Positions 26,971-34,787 of a stretch of 64,000 nucleotides of DNA are shown here, piece after piece. Below the pieces are notes generated by a model. It was not told the DNA's origin. It was given only the letters and a program-made list of their open reading frames with translations, and searched no databases. Both the position numbers and the translations under genes were made by a program. This DNA comes from Sphingomonas psychrotolerans. Its GTDB lineage: Bacteria; Pseudomonadota; Alphaproteobacteria; Sphingomonadales; Sphingomonadaceae. The stretch is from the NCBI RefSeq assembly GCF_002796605.1, contig NZ_CP024924.1, positions 91,489-155,488 on the forward strand, given 5' to 3'. The stretch's first letter is position 1; the number at the start of each line of letters is the position of its first letter.

Positions 26971-28125
26971 CTAAACCGCCCTACCCCGCCGTGTGACCCA
27001 ACTCTCGCAAAACCCTTTCCAGGCGGCCGCGAGTTTCACGCCTCGGAGCTTCTCAAGCCGCTCGCCCATATGCTCGCGAAAGCCGCTAGCGATCATGTCG
27101 ATGTCCCATCCGCCGCCATGGGCCCGGCCGATTGCCAACAGATCATCATGACCAAAGCGGATTGAACCGCGCGGGAAAGTGGGCTCTTCCGCCTTCAGTT
27201 TGGCAATGGCCTTGGGCGCTGCTGCGATCGCCCCCTGCCCCACGGACATCGTCTCGACCGTTCCTTCGCGGCGCTCCCGGCGGCCACCCGAATGCCGATC
27301 GAGTTCGTCCACCGTCTCGATGACCTCCGGCGGGGTCTTCGGCTCGAACCGGAACTCGATCTCGGCAACCGTTCGACCCTGCCGGATTTCACGCCACTCA
27401 ACACGAAAATGGGCGAGTTGATCAATCTCTGCCTTCGCCTTCTCGAGGACCTTGCGGCGCAGCTGTGCGAAGTCGGTGTAAACCTCAGGCGGTATCCCCA
27501 GCGCCGCGCGGAGCGCTGCCATGTCGCCGCGCCATGTCGCCTGCCTTCGATGGAGGCGTAGAGCCCCAAGCTCGTACAAGCGCAGAGCATAGTTGGACCT
27601 GAAGCCGAGCACCGCCTGCCGGTTCAGCACGGCATAGGTTTCGGATGCCTGGATCATCTTGCGGGCGTCGGGGGTAAACTCCCATTCGATCCAACCGGCC
27701 TCACCGCCATCCTCTTCGGTCTCCTCGCGCGAACGCGAAATCAGGGAGAAGCGAAGCGTCGCCTTCTTGCCACGCCAGGATTTGTCATCAATGGCAAACA
27801 GAGTCCGATGAAGCTCCTCCAACATGTCGGTGATGCGCTCGTTGCCCTTATGCCCTCGGCGAATGTCGGCCTTTCGCATCCGGTGTGGCTTGTCTTCCCA
27901 AGCATCACCCCCAGCGGTCAAAATCATCAGGGCAAGCAAACGAGACGCCGTGAGGCTAAGCGATTCGCCTTTGACGAACTTGACCTCGATGATGTTGCCG
28001 GGTTTGGCGAATTCATCGCCGCCTTTTGCCCGCAAAGCAGCGGCCACGCGCATGGCTCGACCAGGTGAGACTTCGTCTACTACCGGTTCGACTTCTTCAG
28101 CTAATTGGTCCGCTTCGGATTCCAT
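26971..28125 (-). CDS. repA: Plasmid replication initiator (Rep_3-like, RepA of sphingomonad plasmids)
   Basis: 384 residues. Two winged-helix domains are suggested by KFVKGESLSLTASRLLALMI with RKADIRRGHKGNERITDML, and by LNRQAVLGFRSNYALRLYELGAL with YTDFAQLRRKVLEKAKAEIDQL, the second having the Rep_3 pattern. The C-terminus carries a basic stretch and a helical tail. Iterons with GTCAGG cores and an inverted repeat lie directly upstream, as expected for an iteron-binding initiator that represses its own gene. No good Shine-Dalgarno precedes ATG 28125. The gene is first in the rep-parA-parB order. Confidence 0.85.
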   Translation of the reverse strand: MESEADQLAEEVEPVVDEVSPGRAMRVAAALRAKGGDEFAKPGNIIEVKFVKGESLSLTASRLLALMILTAGGDAWEDKPHRMRKADIRRGHKGNERITDMLEELHRTLFAIDDKSWRGKKATLRFSLISRSREETEEDGGEAGWIEWEFTPDARKMIQASETYAVLNRQAVLGFRSNYALRLYELGALRLHRRQATWRGDMAALRAALGIPPEVYTDFAQLRRKVLEKAKAEIDQLAHFRVEWREIRQGRTVAEIEFRFEPKTPPEVIETVDELDRHSGGRRERREGTVETMSVGQGAIAAAPKAIAKLKAEEPTFPRGSIRFGHDDLLAIGRAHGGGWDIDMIASGFREHMGERLEKLRGVKLAAAWKGFCESWVTRRGRAV

Positions 28126-28170
28126 GCCATAGTACGATCGAAAATTGAGACTTCAGAAGCTGTTTTGCTG

Positions 28171-28204
28171 CCTGACCTGACCTCTTGCGTCAAGTCAGGT
28201 CAGG
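28171..28204 (-). promoter_or_regulatory. Inverted-repeat operator over the rep promoter
   Basis: CCTGACCTGAC (28171-28181) and GTCAGGTCAGG (28194-28204) are perfect 11-bp arms made of two overlapping iteron cores (GTCAGG). On the minus strand a TTGACG -35-like hexamer lies in the spacer (28188-28193), about 65 bp before the rep start. Rep binding here would block its own promoter. Confidence 0.6.
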
Positions 28205-28222
28205 ATAGACCGCTGGTTCGAC

Positions 28223-28493
28223 CCCCCGCGCGGTCAGGATAGATTCGCGTGCCTGAGAGGGAAAAAACGAGGAGATGCGGCGAGTCGCGGATTGCTACCC
28301 GCGAACGACACAAAACAGACCTTGGGGTTCGATTGACCGATTTAATCGACCCAGAATTGCCTGAAATGGCAGGCGATACGTCCGTCCCCCAACTGGTCAG
28401 GATAGCCCCCAATGGGTCAGGTATCTTCCCCCACTAGGACAGGGTTTGGCCCCCGCGCGGTCAGGGAAACTCCCCCGCCAAGTCAGGCAAACC
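28223..28493. repeat. Iterons of the replication origin
   Basis: Five contiguous units begin with CCCCC and carry a GTCAGG-like core: 28386-28405, 28406-28427, 28428-28449, 28450-28471 and 28472-28493 (one of 20 bp, four of 22 bp). The third unit is degenerate (GACAGG). A further unit stands alone at 28223-28244 and shares its first 16 bases with the fourth. A period of two helical turns next to a Rep_3-type gene marks this as the vegetative origin. Confidence 0.75.
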
Positions 28494-28530
28494 CGGCTAG
28501 TCGCCTGATAACACGCGGCTTTTTCGGCCC

Positions 28531-28617
28531 GAATCTGAATCTATTTGAATCACGAATCCTTCCGCTGCGAGCAGCGGCGTTTCTAAATATGATTCTTTGG
28601 AAGAAGTGAGCCGATTC
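28531..28617. promoter_or_regulatory. AT-richer origin segment with six GANTC sites
   Basis: GANTC, the target of the cell-cycle methylase CcrM in alphaproteobacteria, occurs at 28531, 28537, 28547, 28554, 28591 and 28613: six sites in 87 bp. The segment is richer in A+T than its surroundings and lies beside the iterons, so it may be the DNA-unwinding element. A small hairpin (CCGCTGC/GCAGCGG, 28562-28577) is embedded. No convincing DnaA box was seen. Confidence 0.5.
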
Positions 28618-28670
28618 GCGCCTCGCATCGGTGGCGTCCGAAAGCGTCAGTTATCGGCATAACCACATGA

Positions 28671-28683
28671 GAGGGGAGGGGGG
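28671..28683 (+). repeat. Purine-rich leader element
   Basis: GAGGGGAGGGGGG, ending 28 bp before the Toprim gene start. The same element precedes four other backbone genes. Confidence 0.45.
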
Positions 28684-28710
28684 CTGGGCTGGTAAGCAGG
28701 AGGTACAACC

Positions 28711-29565
28711 ATGCCGCTTACAGCCAAACGGCCATCACAAGAACTGGTCAACATCGTCGGAGCGCTCAGGGGCACCTGGAGCGGCTATGTCGCGATGTGC
28801 CGTTGCCCTGCCCACGCCGACAGCAATCCAAGCCTCTCGATTCGCCAAGGAGACCGGTCCATCCTGGTCACATGCTTTGCGGGTTGCGCGCGCGAGGACG
28901 TGTTGCGGGAGATCAGCCGGATCAAACCAGGGGAACGGTACACCTATCCAGCATTCGTGCGTCCCGGCCTTTCCGCAAATGTCGAACGCATCTGGGAGCA
29001 GGCAGTCGAAATCGGCGGCAGCCTCGCCGAGCGCTATCTCGCGCGTCGTAATCTGCTGTCGTCACCGCCAGACGTCCGCTTTCATCCGCGCTGCCCCTAT
29101 CTTCCGCGTCCGAAGACCGTATTCCTGCCGGCGCTCCTCATCGCTGTCCGGGAAACCAGGAGACTCACGGCGATCCAGCGGATTTTCCTCGAGCCTGACG
29201 GCACCGGCTATATCCGCAAAGTCATGCTCGGGTCCCCAGGTGCCGGAGCTTGGCGAGGCAGGGTAGGGGGCCCAATACTCGCGATCAGCGAGGGCTTTGA
29301 AACTGCCGAGGCGTTTACTCGACTGAACGACATTCCTTGCTGGGCTTCGCTGGGCGCCCGCCGGCTCGACCAGCTCGTGATCCCCGAGCACGTCACCACC
29401 CTGCTGATCGCCGAAGACAATGACGCCGAGGGGCGGCGCGCCGCGGACAAGGCGGTTCGGCATTATGCACGGCCTGACCTCGCAATACGTCGGGCACCGC
29501 CGCCGCCGAAATTCAAGGACTGGGCCAAGGTGCTCGACGCCCGAGTGAACTCAGAGCGAACCTAA
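28711..29565 (+). CDS. Toprim-domain plasmid primase-like protein
   Basis: 284 residues. The N-terminus holds a DnaG-like zinc motif (CRCPAHADSNPSLSIRQ and CFAGCAREDVL), and the C-terminal half a Toprim fold: ILAISEGFETAEAF (acidic Glu near 195) and LLIAEDNDAEGRRAADKA (Asp-x-Asp near 235). This combination is found in plasmid and phage primase-like proteins (DUF7146/Toprim_3). It would synthesise or handle primers in plasmid replication or after transfer. It is the first gene right of the origin and reads away from rep. A ribosome-binding site (AGGAGG) lies 6-8 bp before ATG 28711. Confidence 0.8.
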   Translation: MPLTAKRPSQELVNIVGALRGTWSGYVAMCRCPAHADSNPSLSIRQGDRSILVTCFAGCAREDVLREISRIKPGERYTYPAFVRPGLSANVERIWEQAVEIGGSLAERYLARRNLLSSPPDVRFHPRCPYLPRPKTVFLPALLIAVRETRRLTAIQRIFLEPDGTGYIRKVMLGSPGAGAWRGRVGGPILAISEGFETAEAFTRLNDIPCWASLGARRLDQLVIPEHVTTLLIAEDNDAEGRRAADKAVRHYARPDLAIRRAPPPPKFKDWAKVLDARVNSERT

Positions 29566-29584
29566 GGCGCCGCGAGGCGGCCGA

Positions 29585-29596
29585 GAGGGGAGGGGG
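29585..29596 (+). repeat. Purine-rich leader element
   Basis: GAGGGGAGGGGG, ending 49 bp before the methyltransferase-helicase start and followed by GAGAGTGTG, which is also present in the leader of the DUF736 gene at about 43531. Confidence 0.45.
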
Positions 29597-29644
29597 ATCG
29601 AGAGTGTGATGCTGCCGAGGGTGCAGCCACGCAGGAGATCCCAG

Positions 29645-32600
29645 ATGACCGACCTCTTCCAAACGGCTGATCGTGCCGACCGCCAAGCCGCCCGCCAGCT
29701 CCTCACACGGCTGTCCTCGGACACGCCGCTCACTCGCCGGCACCTCAATGAAGCCATGGTAGCGGCCTTTGGCGGATCAGATGCCGAGGGACGGTGGACC
29801 CAACGCGAGAGTTTCGAAGTCCTAGAACACGCGCTTTCCCTTCACATACGCGCGTCGGGCTCTTCGATTTCGTCGTTTGCCGACGTCTTGCGGATGATCG
29901 AACTCACCGCCCGGCTGCCGACGCAAACGGTGCGCAGTGAAGATCAGATCGAATGGCAGCAATTCTCGACGCCTGTCGACATCGCCGCCGTCGCCGTGCT
30001 GCTCGCAAACGTTCAGCCCGACGACGTCATTCTCGAGCCCAGCGCCGGCAACGGCCTCCTGGTAGCGCACATTCCCGCGCACAGATCGCTCCATCTCAAC
30101 GAACTCGACCCCGTGCGCCGCGGCCGGCTCGCCGACGTGTTCCCGGCCGCGATCGTCACCGGTCATGATGGCGCTACGCTGAACTCCTCCCTTGGGAATA
30201 CCGAGCGCCCGACGCTCATACTGATGAACCCGCCGTTCTCGCGCTCGCTTGGCAGAGGGGCGGATGACTATGCAGCAGTCCGACATCTGCAGGCTGCGCT
30301 CCGCCGTCTGCTGCCAGGGGGCCGCATCGTCGCGATCATGCCGGACTGGTTCGGACCAAACGCAAGAATGCGCGACCAGTACGAGACTGTGCTGCGGGAT
30401 GTCACGGTGAGAACCGCGATCCGGCTCGAGAAATGCTATGTGAAACACGGCACCTCGATCGCCATCAGACTATTCGTGATCGACAAGCTGCCCGGCAAGG
30501 CGCCCCCAGCGATTATCCAGCGTTCATCCGTGGCCGAATTGCTCGATGCGCTCACGATTTCCGAGCGGGCGCCGTCGCGCGCCGACACCCCCGCCGCTCC
30601 CCCGAAGCGTGCGACCGGCGTCTCGATGTTCCGAGCGATCAAGAGCAGCCGCCCTGCGCCAAGGGCTTCTCATGCGCCGGTGCGCAACGACGTGTTGCCC
30701 GTCGACTATGCCAAGCTCGACACGCCTGCGCCTCTGCTTGACCAGACCGGCGTCTACCTGCCGTACCGGCCGAGCCGGATCGTCTTCGACAAAGCGGGCG
30801 AGCACCCGACTGCGCTGGTCGAATCCGTTGCGATGGGATCGATCCCGGCACCGATTCCCAACTATGTGCCGCGGCTGCCTGAACGGACGGTCGCTGAGCG
30901 ATTGCTGTCCGCATCGCAGCTCGAGACCGTCGTTTACGCAGGTCACGCCTGGTCGCAGAGCATCCCCGGCCGCTTCAAGCCCAATAAGGAGGGCGTTGGC
31001 CTCACGCTGGCCGAACATGGCGATATGTATCGCAAGGGTTTCTTCCTCGGCGACGGGACCGGTGCCGGCAAAGGCCGCCAGATTGCGGCCTGCATACTCG
31101 ACAACTGGTTGCAGGGCCGTCGCCGCAACATCTGGGTGACCAAAAATGCACCGCTGCTCGAAGACGCCCGTCGCGACTGGACCGCGCTCGGTGGCCTTAA
31201 CGGCGACATCCAGCCTATCTCGAATTGGAAGATCGACGAGCCCATAAAGCTCGATCAGGGCGTCCTGCTCGTCACCTATCCAACCCTGCGCTCTCTGCGC
31301 GGCGACCATAGCAGGCTCAAGCAGGTCACCGACTGGGCGGGAGCCGATTTCGACGGCGTCATCGCCTTTGACGAAGCCCATGAGATGGGCGGAGTGGCGG
31401 GCGGGGAGGGGGCTCTCGGTGCGAAAGAGGGCTCGCAGCAGGGCATCTGCGGCGTTCTGCTTCAGAACTATCTGCCGGGCGCGCGCGTGCTCTACGCATC
31501 CGCCACCGGCGCTTCGGACATCAACAATCTTGCTTACGCGGTGCGACTTGGCCTCTGGGGTCCGGAAACAGCCTTTGCCGATCGCGAGCAGTTCATCAGC
31601 AGCATCCGCAAGGGCGGGATCGCGGCCATGGAACTGGTCGCGCGTGATCTGAAGGCAACCGGTCTGTACGTGGCGCGCGCGCTCAGCTTCGCCGGCGTCG
31701 AGTACGACATTCTCCAGCACGAGCTGACGCCCGCCCAGATCGAAATCTACGACACCTATGCCGAGGCCTGGTCGATCATCCATCAGAACATGGAGAAGGC
31801 GCTCGAGCTGACCGCGGTGATCGACGGCTTGGAGAATGCGACTCTCAACAGCGGCGCCAAAGCCGCGGCACGATCGCGGTTCGAGTCGACCAAGCAGCGC
31901 TTCTTCGGCCAGGTTCTCCTGTCGATGAAGCTACCGACGGTGATCGCGGCCGCGCAGCGTCATCTCGAGAGTGGGCAATCCGTGGTGATGCAACTCGTCA
32001 CGACGGCCGAGTCGATCCTCGACCGCCGGCTCGGGGCGCTCAGCCCAGACGAACGGGCGGAGCTCGAAATCGACCTCTCGCCCCGCGAATACGTCATTGA
32101 TTACCTCGAACGCGCCTTCCCGACCCGGCAGATGCGCGTGTTCACCGACGACACGGGCACGCCACGGTCCGTTCCCATGGAGGACGAAGCCGGAAACCCG
32201 GTCTACAATCCCGAGGCCGAAGCGGCGCGCGACCTGATGATCGAGCAACTGTGTGCCTTGCCCCCCATCATGTCGGCGCTCGACGGCCTGCTCGAGCATT
32301 TTGGACACGACCGCGTTGCCGAAGTGACGGGCCGCACGAAGCGGCTGATCTCGGGCGGCGATGGCCGGCAAAAGCTCGAGACGCGCTCGACAAGGACAAG
32401 CCAGGCCGAGGCCGCTGCCTTCATGGAAGGACGCAAGCGCATGCTCGTCTTTTCGGATGCCGGTGGCACCGGCCGATCCTACCATGCATCGCGGGATGTC
32501 GCGAACCAGGAGCAGCGCGTTCACTTGCTGCTCGAACCGGGCTGGCGCGCCGATCGCGCGATACAGGGGCTCGGCCGAACGCATCGCACGCATCAGGCCA

Positions 32601-33868
32601 GCACGCCGTTGTTCCGGCCGGTGACCACGAACTGCAAAGGTGAGCTCCGCTTCACCAGCACCATTGCTCGCCGGCTCGACAGTCTTGGCGCTCTTACGCG
32701 CGGGCAGCGCCAGACCGGCGGCCAGAACCTGTTCGATCCCGCCGATAATCTCGAAAGCGAATATGCCTGCGCCGCGCTCGTGAGCTGGTTCCACCTGCTC
32801 GTCGGCGGAAAGCTGACCAGCGTCAGCCACGCGAACTTTGAACAGCGTACCGGCCTTGAGCTTTGTGACAAGGATGGCGTCATGAAGGACGAGCTTCCGC
32901 CCATCCAGCGGTGGCTGAACCGCATTCTCGCGCTGCCGATCGGACTTCAGAACAAGATCTTCGACGAATTTCTCTCGCTCGTCGAAACGCGCGTCTCTGC
33001 AGCGCGCGAAGCCGGGCGGCTCGATGTCGGCGTCGAGACCATCCTGGTCGACAAGGCGACCCTCATCGAAGACACGCTCCTGCGCACCGATCCCAACAGC
33101 GGCGCCACCTCGCACCTGCTGACGATCGAGATCGAGCATCGGCGCGTGCCGGTCTCGCTGGAGCGGATCCTCCATATCGCCGACGCCGACGCCACCACGG
33201 AATTCCTGACCAACACCAAGTCCGGCAAAGTGGCGCTCCAGACCCGGGCACGGGCGCTCATGGAAGAGAAGGAGGGGACACCGATCCCGCGGGTCGAACT
33301 GATGCGGCCGACCAGGCGCGAATATATGCGGGAGCACGAATTGTTCGAAAGCGCGTGGACCCCGATCGACCGGCAGGCCTTTTCCGCCAAATGGCGCGAA
33401 GAAGCCGACTACGCGGCGAACAAGGTCGATACCGAGACCATCCGTCTCGCCTCCGGCCTTCTGCTCCCAATCTGGTCCGCACTGCCAAGCGACCATCTGG
33501 TCGTGAACCGCATCGCCGACAAAGCGGGCAACAGCTGGCTCGGGCGCCTCGTCTTTGACGACCATGTCGTCCAGCTCTTCACCAATCTCGGCATCGACCG
33601 CGCCGAGAACTTGCCGCCGCAGGACATCGTCAAGTCGGCCTTCTCGGGTCGGGCCGTCGATCTGTCGCGGCCGTTCCCGATGACGATCAGGCGCGCGCTG
33701 GTGAATGGCACACCCCGCATAGAGCTGGTCGGTGCACCCTCGCAGCAGCTCGCCTGGCTCAAATCGATCGGCTGCTTCACCGAGGTGATTCAGTACCGGA
33801 CGCGCGTGTTCCTGCCGGTCCCCACAGCGAGCGAAACGCTTGATCGTCTCCTCAAGGAATCCGCCTAG
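29645..33868 (+). CDS. Methyltransferase-helicase fusion, strawberry-notch family
   Basis: 1407 residues from ATG 29645 (GGAG 7-8 bp upstream). The N-terminal third is an N6-adenine methyltransferase-like domain: SAM-binding VILEPSAGNGLLVAH near 128 and catalytic MNPPFSRS near 194. The middle and C-terminus form an SF2 helicase of strawberry-notch type: FFLGDGTGAGKGRQIAA near 468 (Walker A), IAFDEAHEMGG near 574 (DEAH), YASATGASDINNLAY, then VFSDAGGTGRSYHA and IQGLGRTHRTHQAS near 975. Such fusions sit on large conjugative plasmids next to ParB-like and ArdC genes. Protection of incoming DNA from host restriction is a reasonable inference, but the activity is unknown. Confidence 0.88.
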   Translation: MTDLFQTADRADRQAARQLLTRLSSDTPLTRRHLNEAMVAAFGGSDAEGRWTQRESFEVLEHALSLHIRASGSSISSFADVLRMIELTARLPTQTVRSEDQIEWQQFSTPVDIAAVAVLLANVQPDDVILEPSAGNGLLVAHIPAHRSLHLNELDPVRRGRLADVFPAAIVTGHDGATLNSSLGNTERPTLILMNPPFSRSLGRGADDYAAVRHLQAALRRLLPGGRIVAIMPDWFGPNARMRDQYETVLRDVTVRTAIRLEKCYVKHGTSIAIRLFVIDKLPGKAPPAIIQRSSVAELLDALTISERAPSRADTPAAPPKRATGVSMFRAIKSSRPAPRASHAPVRNDVLPVDYAKLDTPAPLLDQTGVYLPYRPSRIVFDKAGEHPTALVESVAMGSIPAPIPNYVPRLPERTVAERLLSASQLETVVYAGHAWSQSIPGRFKPNKEGVGLTLAEHGDMYRKGFFLGDGTGAGKGRQIAACILDNWLQGRRRNIWVTKNAPLLEDARRDWTALGGLNGDIQPISNWKIDEPIKLDQGVLLVTYPTLRSLRGDHSRLKQVTDWAGADFDGVIAFDEAHEMGGVAGGEGALGAKEGSQQGICGVLLQNYLPGARVLYASATGASDINNLAYAVRLGLWGPETAFADREQFISSIRKGGIAAMELVARDLKATGLYVARALSFAGVEYDILQHELTPAQIEIYDTYAEAWSIIHQNMEKALELTAVIDGLENATLNSGAKAAARSRFESTKQRFFGQVLLSMKLPTVIAAAQRHLESGQSVVMQLVTTAESILDRRLGALSPDERAELEIDLSPREYVIDYLERAFPTRQMRVFTDDTGTPRSVPMEDEAGNPVYNPEAEAARDLMIEQLCALPPIMSALDGLLEHFGHDRVAEVTGRTKRLISGGDGRQKLETRSTRTSQAEAAAFMEGRKRMLVFSDAGGTGRSYHASRDVANQEQRVHLLLEPGWRADRAIQGLGRTHRTHQASTPLFRPVTTNCKGELRFTSTIARRLDSLGALTRGQRQTGGQNLFDPADNLESEYACAALVSWFHLLVGGKLTSVSHANFEQRTGLELCDKDGVMKDELPPIQRWLNRILALPIGLQNKIFDEFLSLVETRVSAAREAGRLDVGVETILVDKATLIEDTLLRTDPNSGATSHLLTIEIEHRRVPVSLERILHIADADATTEFLTNTKSGKVALQTRARALMEEKEGTPIPRVELMRPTRREYMREHELFESAWTPIDRQAFSAKWREEADYAANKVDTETIRLASGLLLPIWSALPSDHLVVNRIADKAGNSWLGRLVFDDHVVQLFTNLGIDRAENLPPQDIVKSAFSGRAVDLSRPFPMTIRRALVNGTPRIELVGAPSQQLAWLKSIGCFTEVIQYRTRVFLPVPTASETLDRLLKESA

Positions 33869-33890
33869 TGCAATCTGGCCCTTGATCCGC

Positions 33891-34583
33891 TCAGCCGGGC
33901 GGGCGCTGTCTTCTCAGCATGTCGAGCACATCGCTCATCGTCAGCTCCCCGCTCTTGAGCCCAGTCATGAAATAGTCGGCCCAGGCGCGGTGCGCCGCAC
34001 ATTCCGCCGGCGACATGGCCGCGATATCTCGGGGCAGCCGCTCGCCCTCTCTGGCGGACTCGGCCGCAGCGCGCGCCTCTTCCTTCGCCATTAGCTTCTC
34101 GAAAAGAGCGTCGTCTGCGGCCCGCTCAGTGCGCCATTGCACGTCCTCGCGCCGCAGCTGCGCGTCGAGGTCGGCTCTGAATTGCTTCATCGCCAGGAGC
34201 TTGCGGGGCCAGGGGACTCGCCCTTGGGTCGGTCGCAGGCGCGTCACCTCAACGAGCACCTCCGCTTCGACGCGCATGAGCCTCGCCTCGAGCTCCGCAA
34301 GCTCTACGATACGTTCGTCCCGTCGCCGCTCGTGACGGGCATTCCGTTCCCGGTTGGTGGAAATGTTGGTCACGACCGGATAGCTGTCACGGTCATGGCG
34401 GCCGTAGTAGCGGGCCGAGAAGGCGTCAGGATCGGCCTCGAAGTCCGCGACCCGCGCGCTGCTCTGCTCATAATTTTTCTCGCTGTAGACGATCGAAATC
34501 CGCTTCTGGCGAACATTTTCCTGCGCGGCCCGGATACGGGCAGCGAGACGTTTCGGAATGTCGGGCCTGCTCGTCTTGGTCAT
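33891..34583 (-). CDS. Hypothetical charged helical protein
   Basis: 230 residues, rich in Arg, Glu and Ala, with long helical heptad stretches (ERRRDERIVELAELEARLMRVEAEVLVEV, shown by the repeated Leu/Val spacing) and a C-terminal segment MSPAECAAHRAWADYFMTGL then GELTMSDVLDMLRR. No signal peptide, membrane segment or known motif. The gene points against its neighbours: it converges on the helicase gene with a 22-bp gap and diverges from the ParB-like gene. No function is assigned. Confidence 0.6.
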   Translation of the reverse strand: MTKTSRPDIPKRLAARIRAAQENVRQKRISIVYSEKNYEQSSARVADFEADPDAFSARYYGRHDRDSYPVVTNISTNRERNARHERRRDERIVELAELEARLMRVEAEVLVEVTRLRPTQGRVPWPRKLLAMKQFRADLDAQLRREDVQWRTERAADDALFEKLMAKEEARAAAESAREGERLPRDIAAMSPAECAAHRAWADYFMTGLKSGELTMSDVLDMLRRQRPPG

Positions 34584-34731
34584 GTCATCTCGCTTCGGTC
34601 CGACCTTGCACGGGTTATCACTCGGGACGGAAGATAACGGATGTCTCTTTGCGCGAGCAGGGGCGTGCGAGCCGCGTCAGACCGACCTCGTCCCGCAAGG
34701 CCCGACCGAGGGCCGCCCATAGGAGAGAGAT

Positions 34732-34748
34732 GAGGGGGAGCGGGGATG
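34732..34748 (+). repeat. Purine-rich leader element
   Basis: GAGGGGGAGCGGGGATGG, ending 40 bp before the ParB-like start. A small hairpin (GTCCGG/CCGGAC) lies between the element and the ribosome-binding site. Confidence 0.4.
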
Positions 34749-34787
34749 GTGTCCGGAATGTGCCGGACGCCAGAAGGAGTTACCCCA

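Noticed and set aside
28126..28710. DnaA boxes in the origin region
   Set aside because: Only sequences with two or more mismatches to TTATNCACA were seen, so none is called.
30524..33565. Long antisense frames (up to 544 codons) opposite the methyltransferase-helicase gene
   Set aside because: The sense strand has clear catalytic motifs throughout; the antisense frames follow from codon bias.
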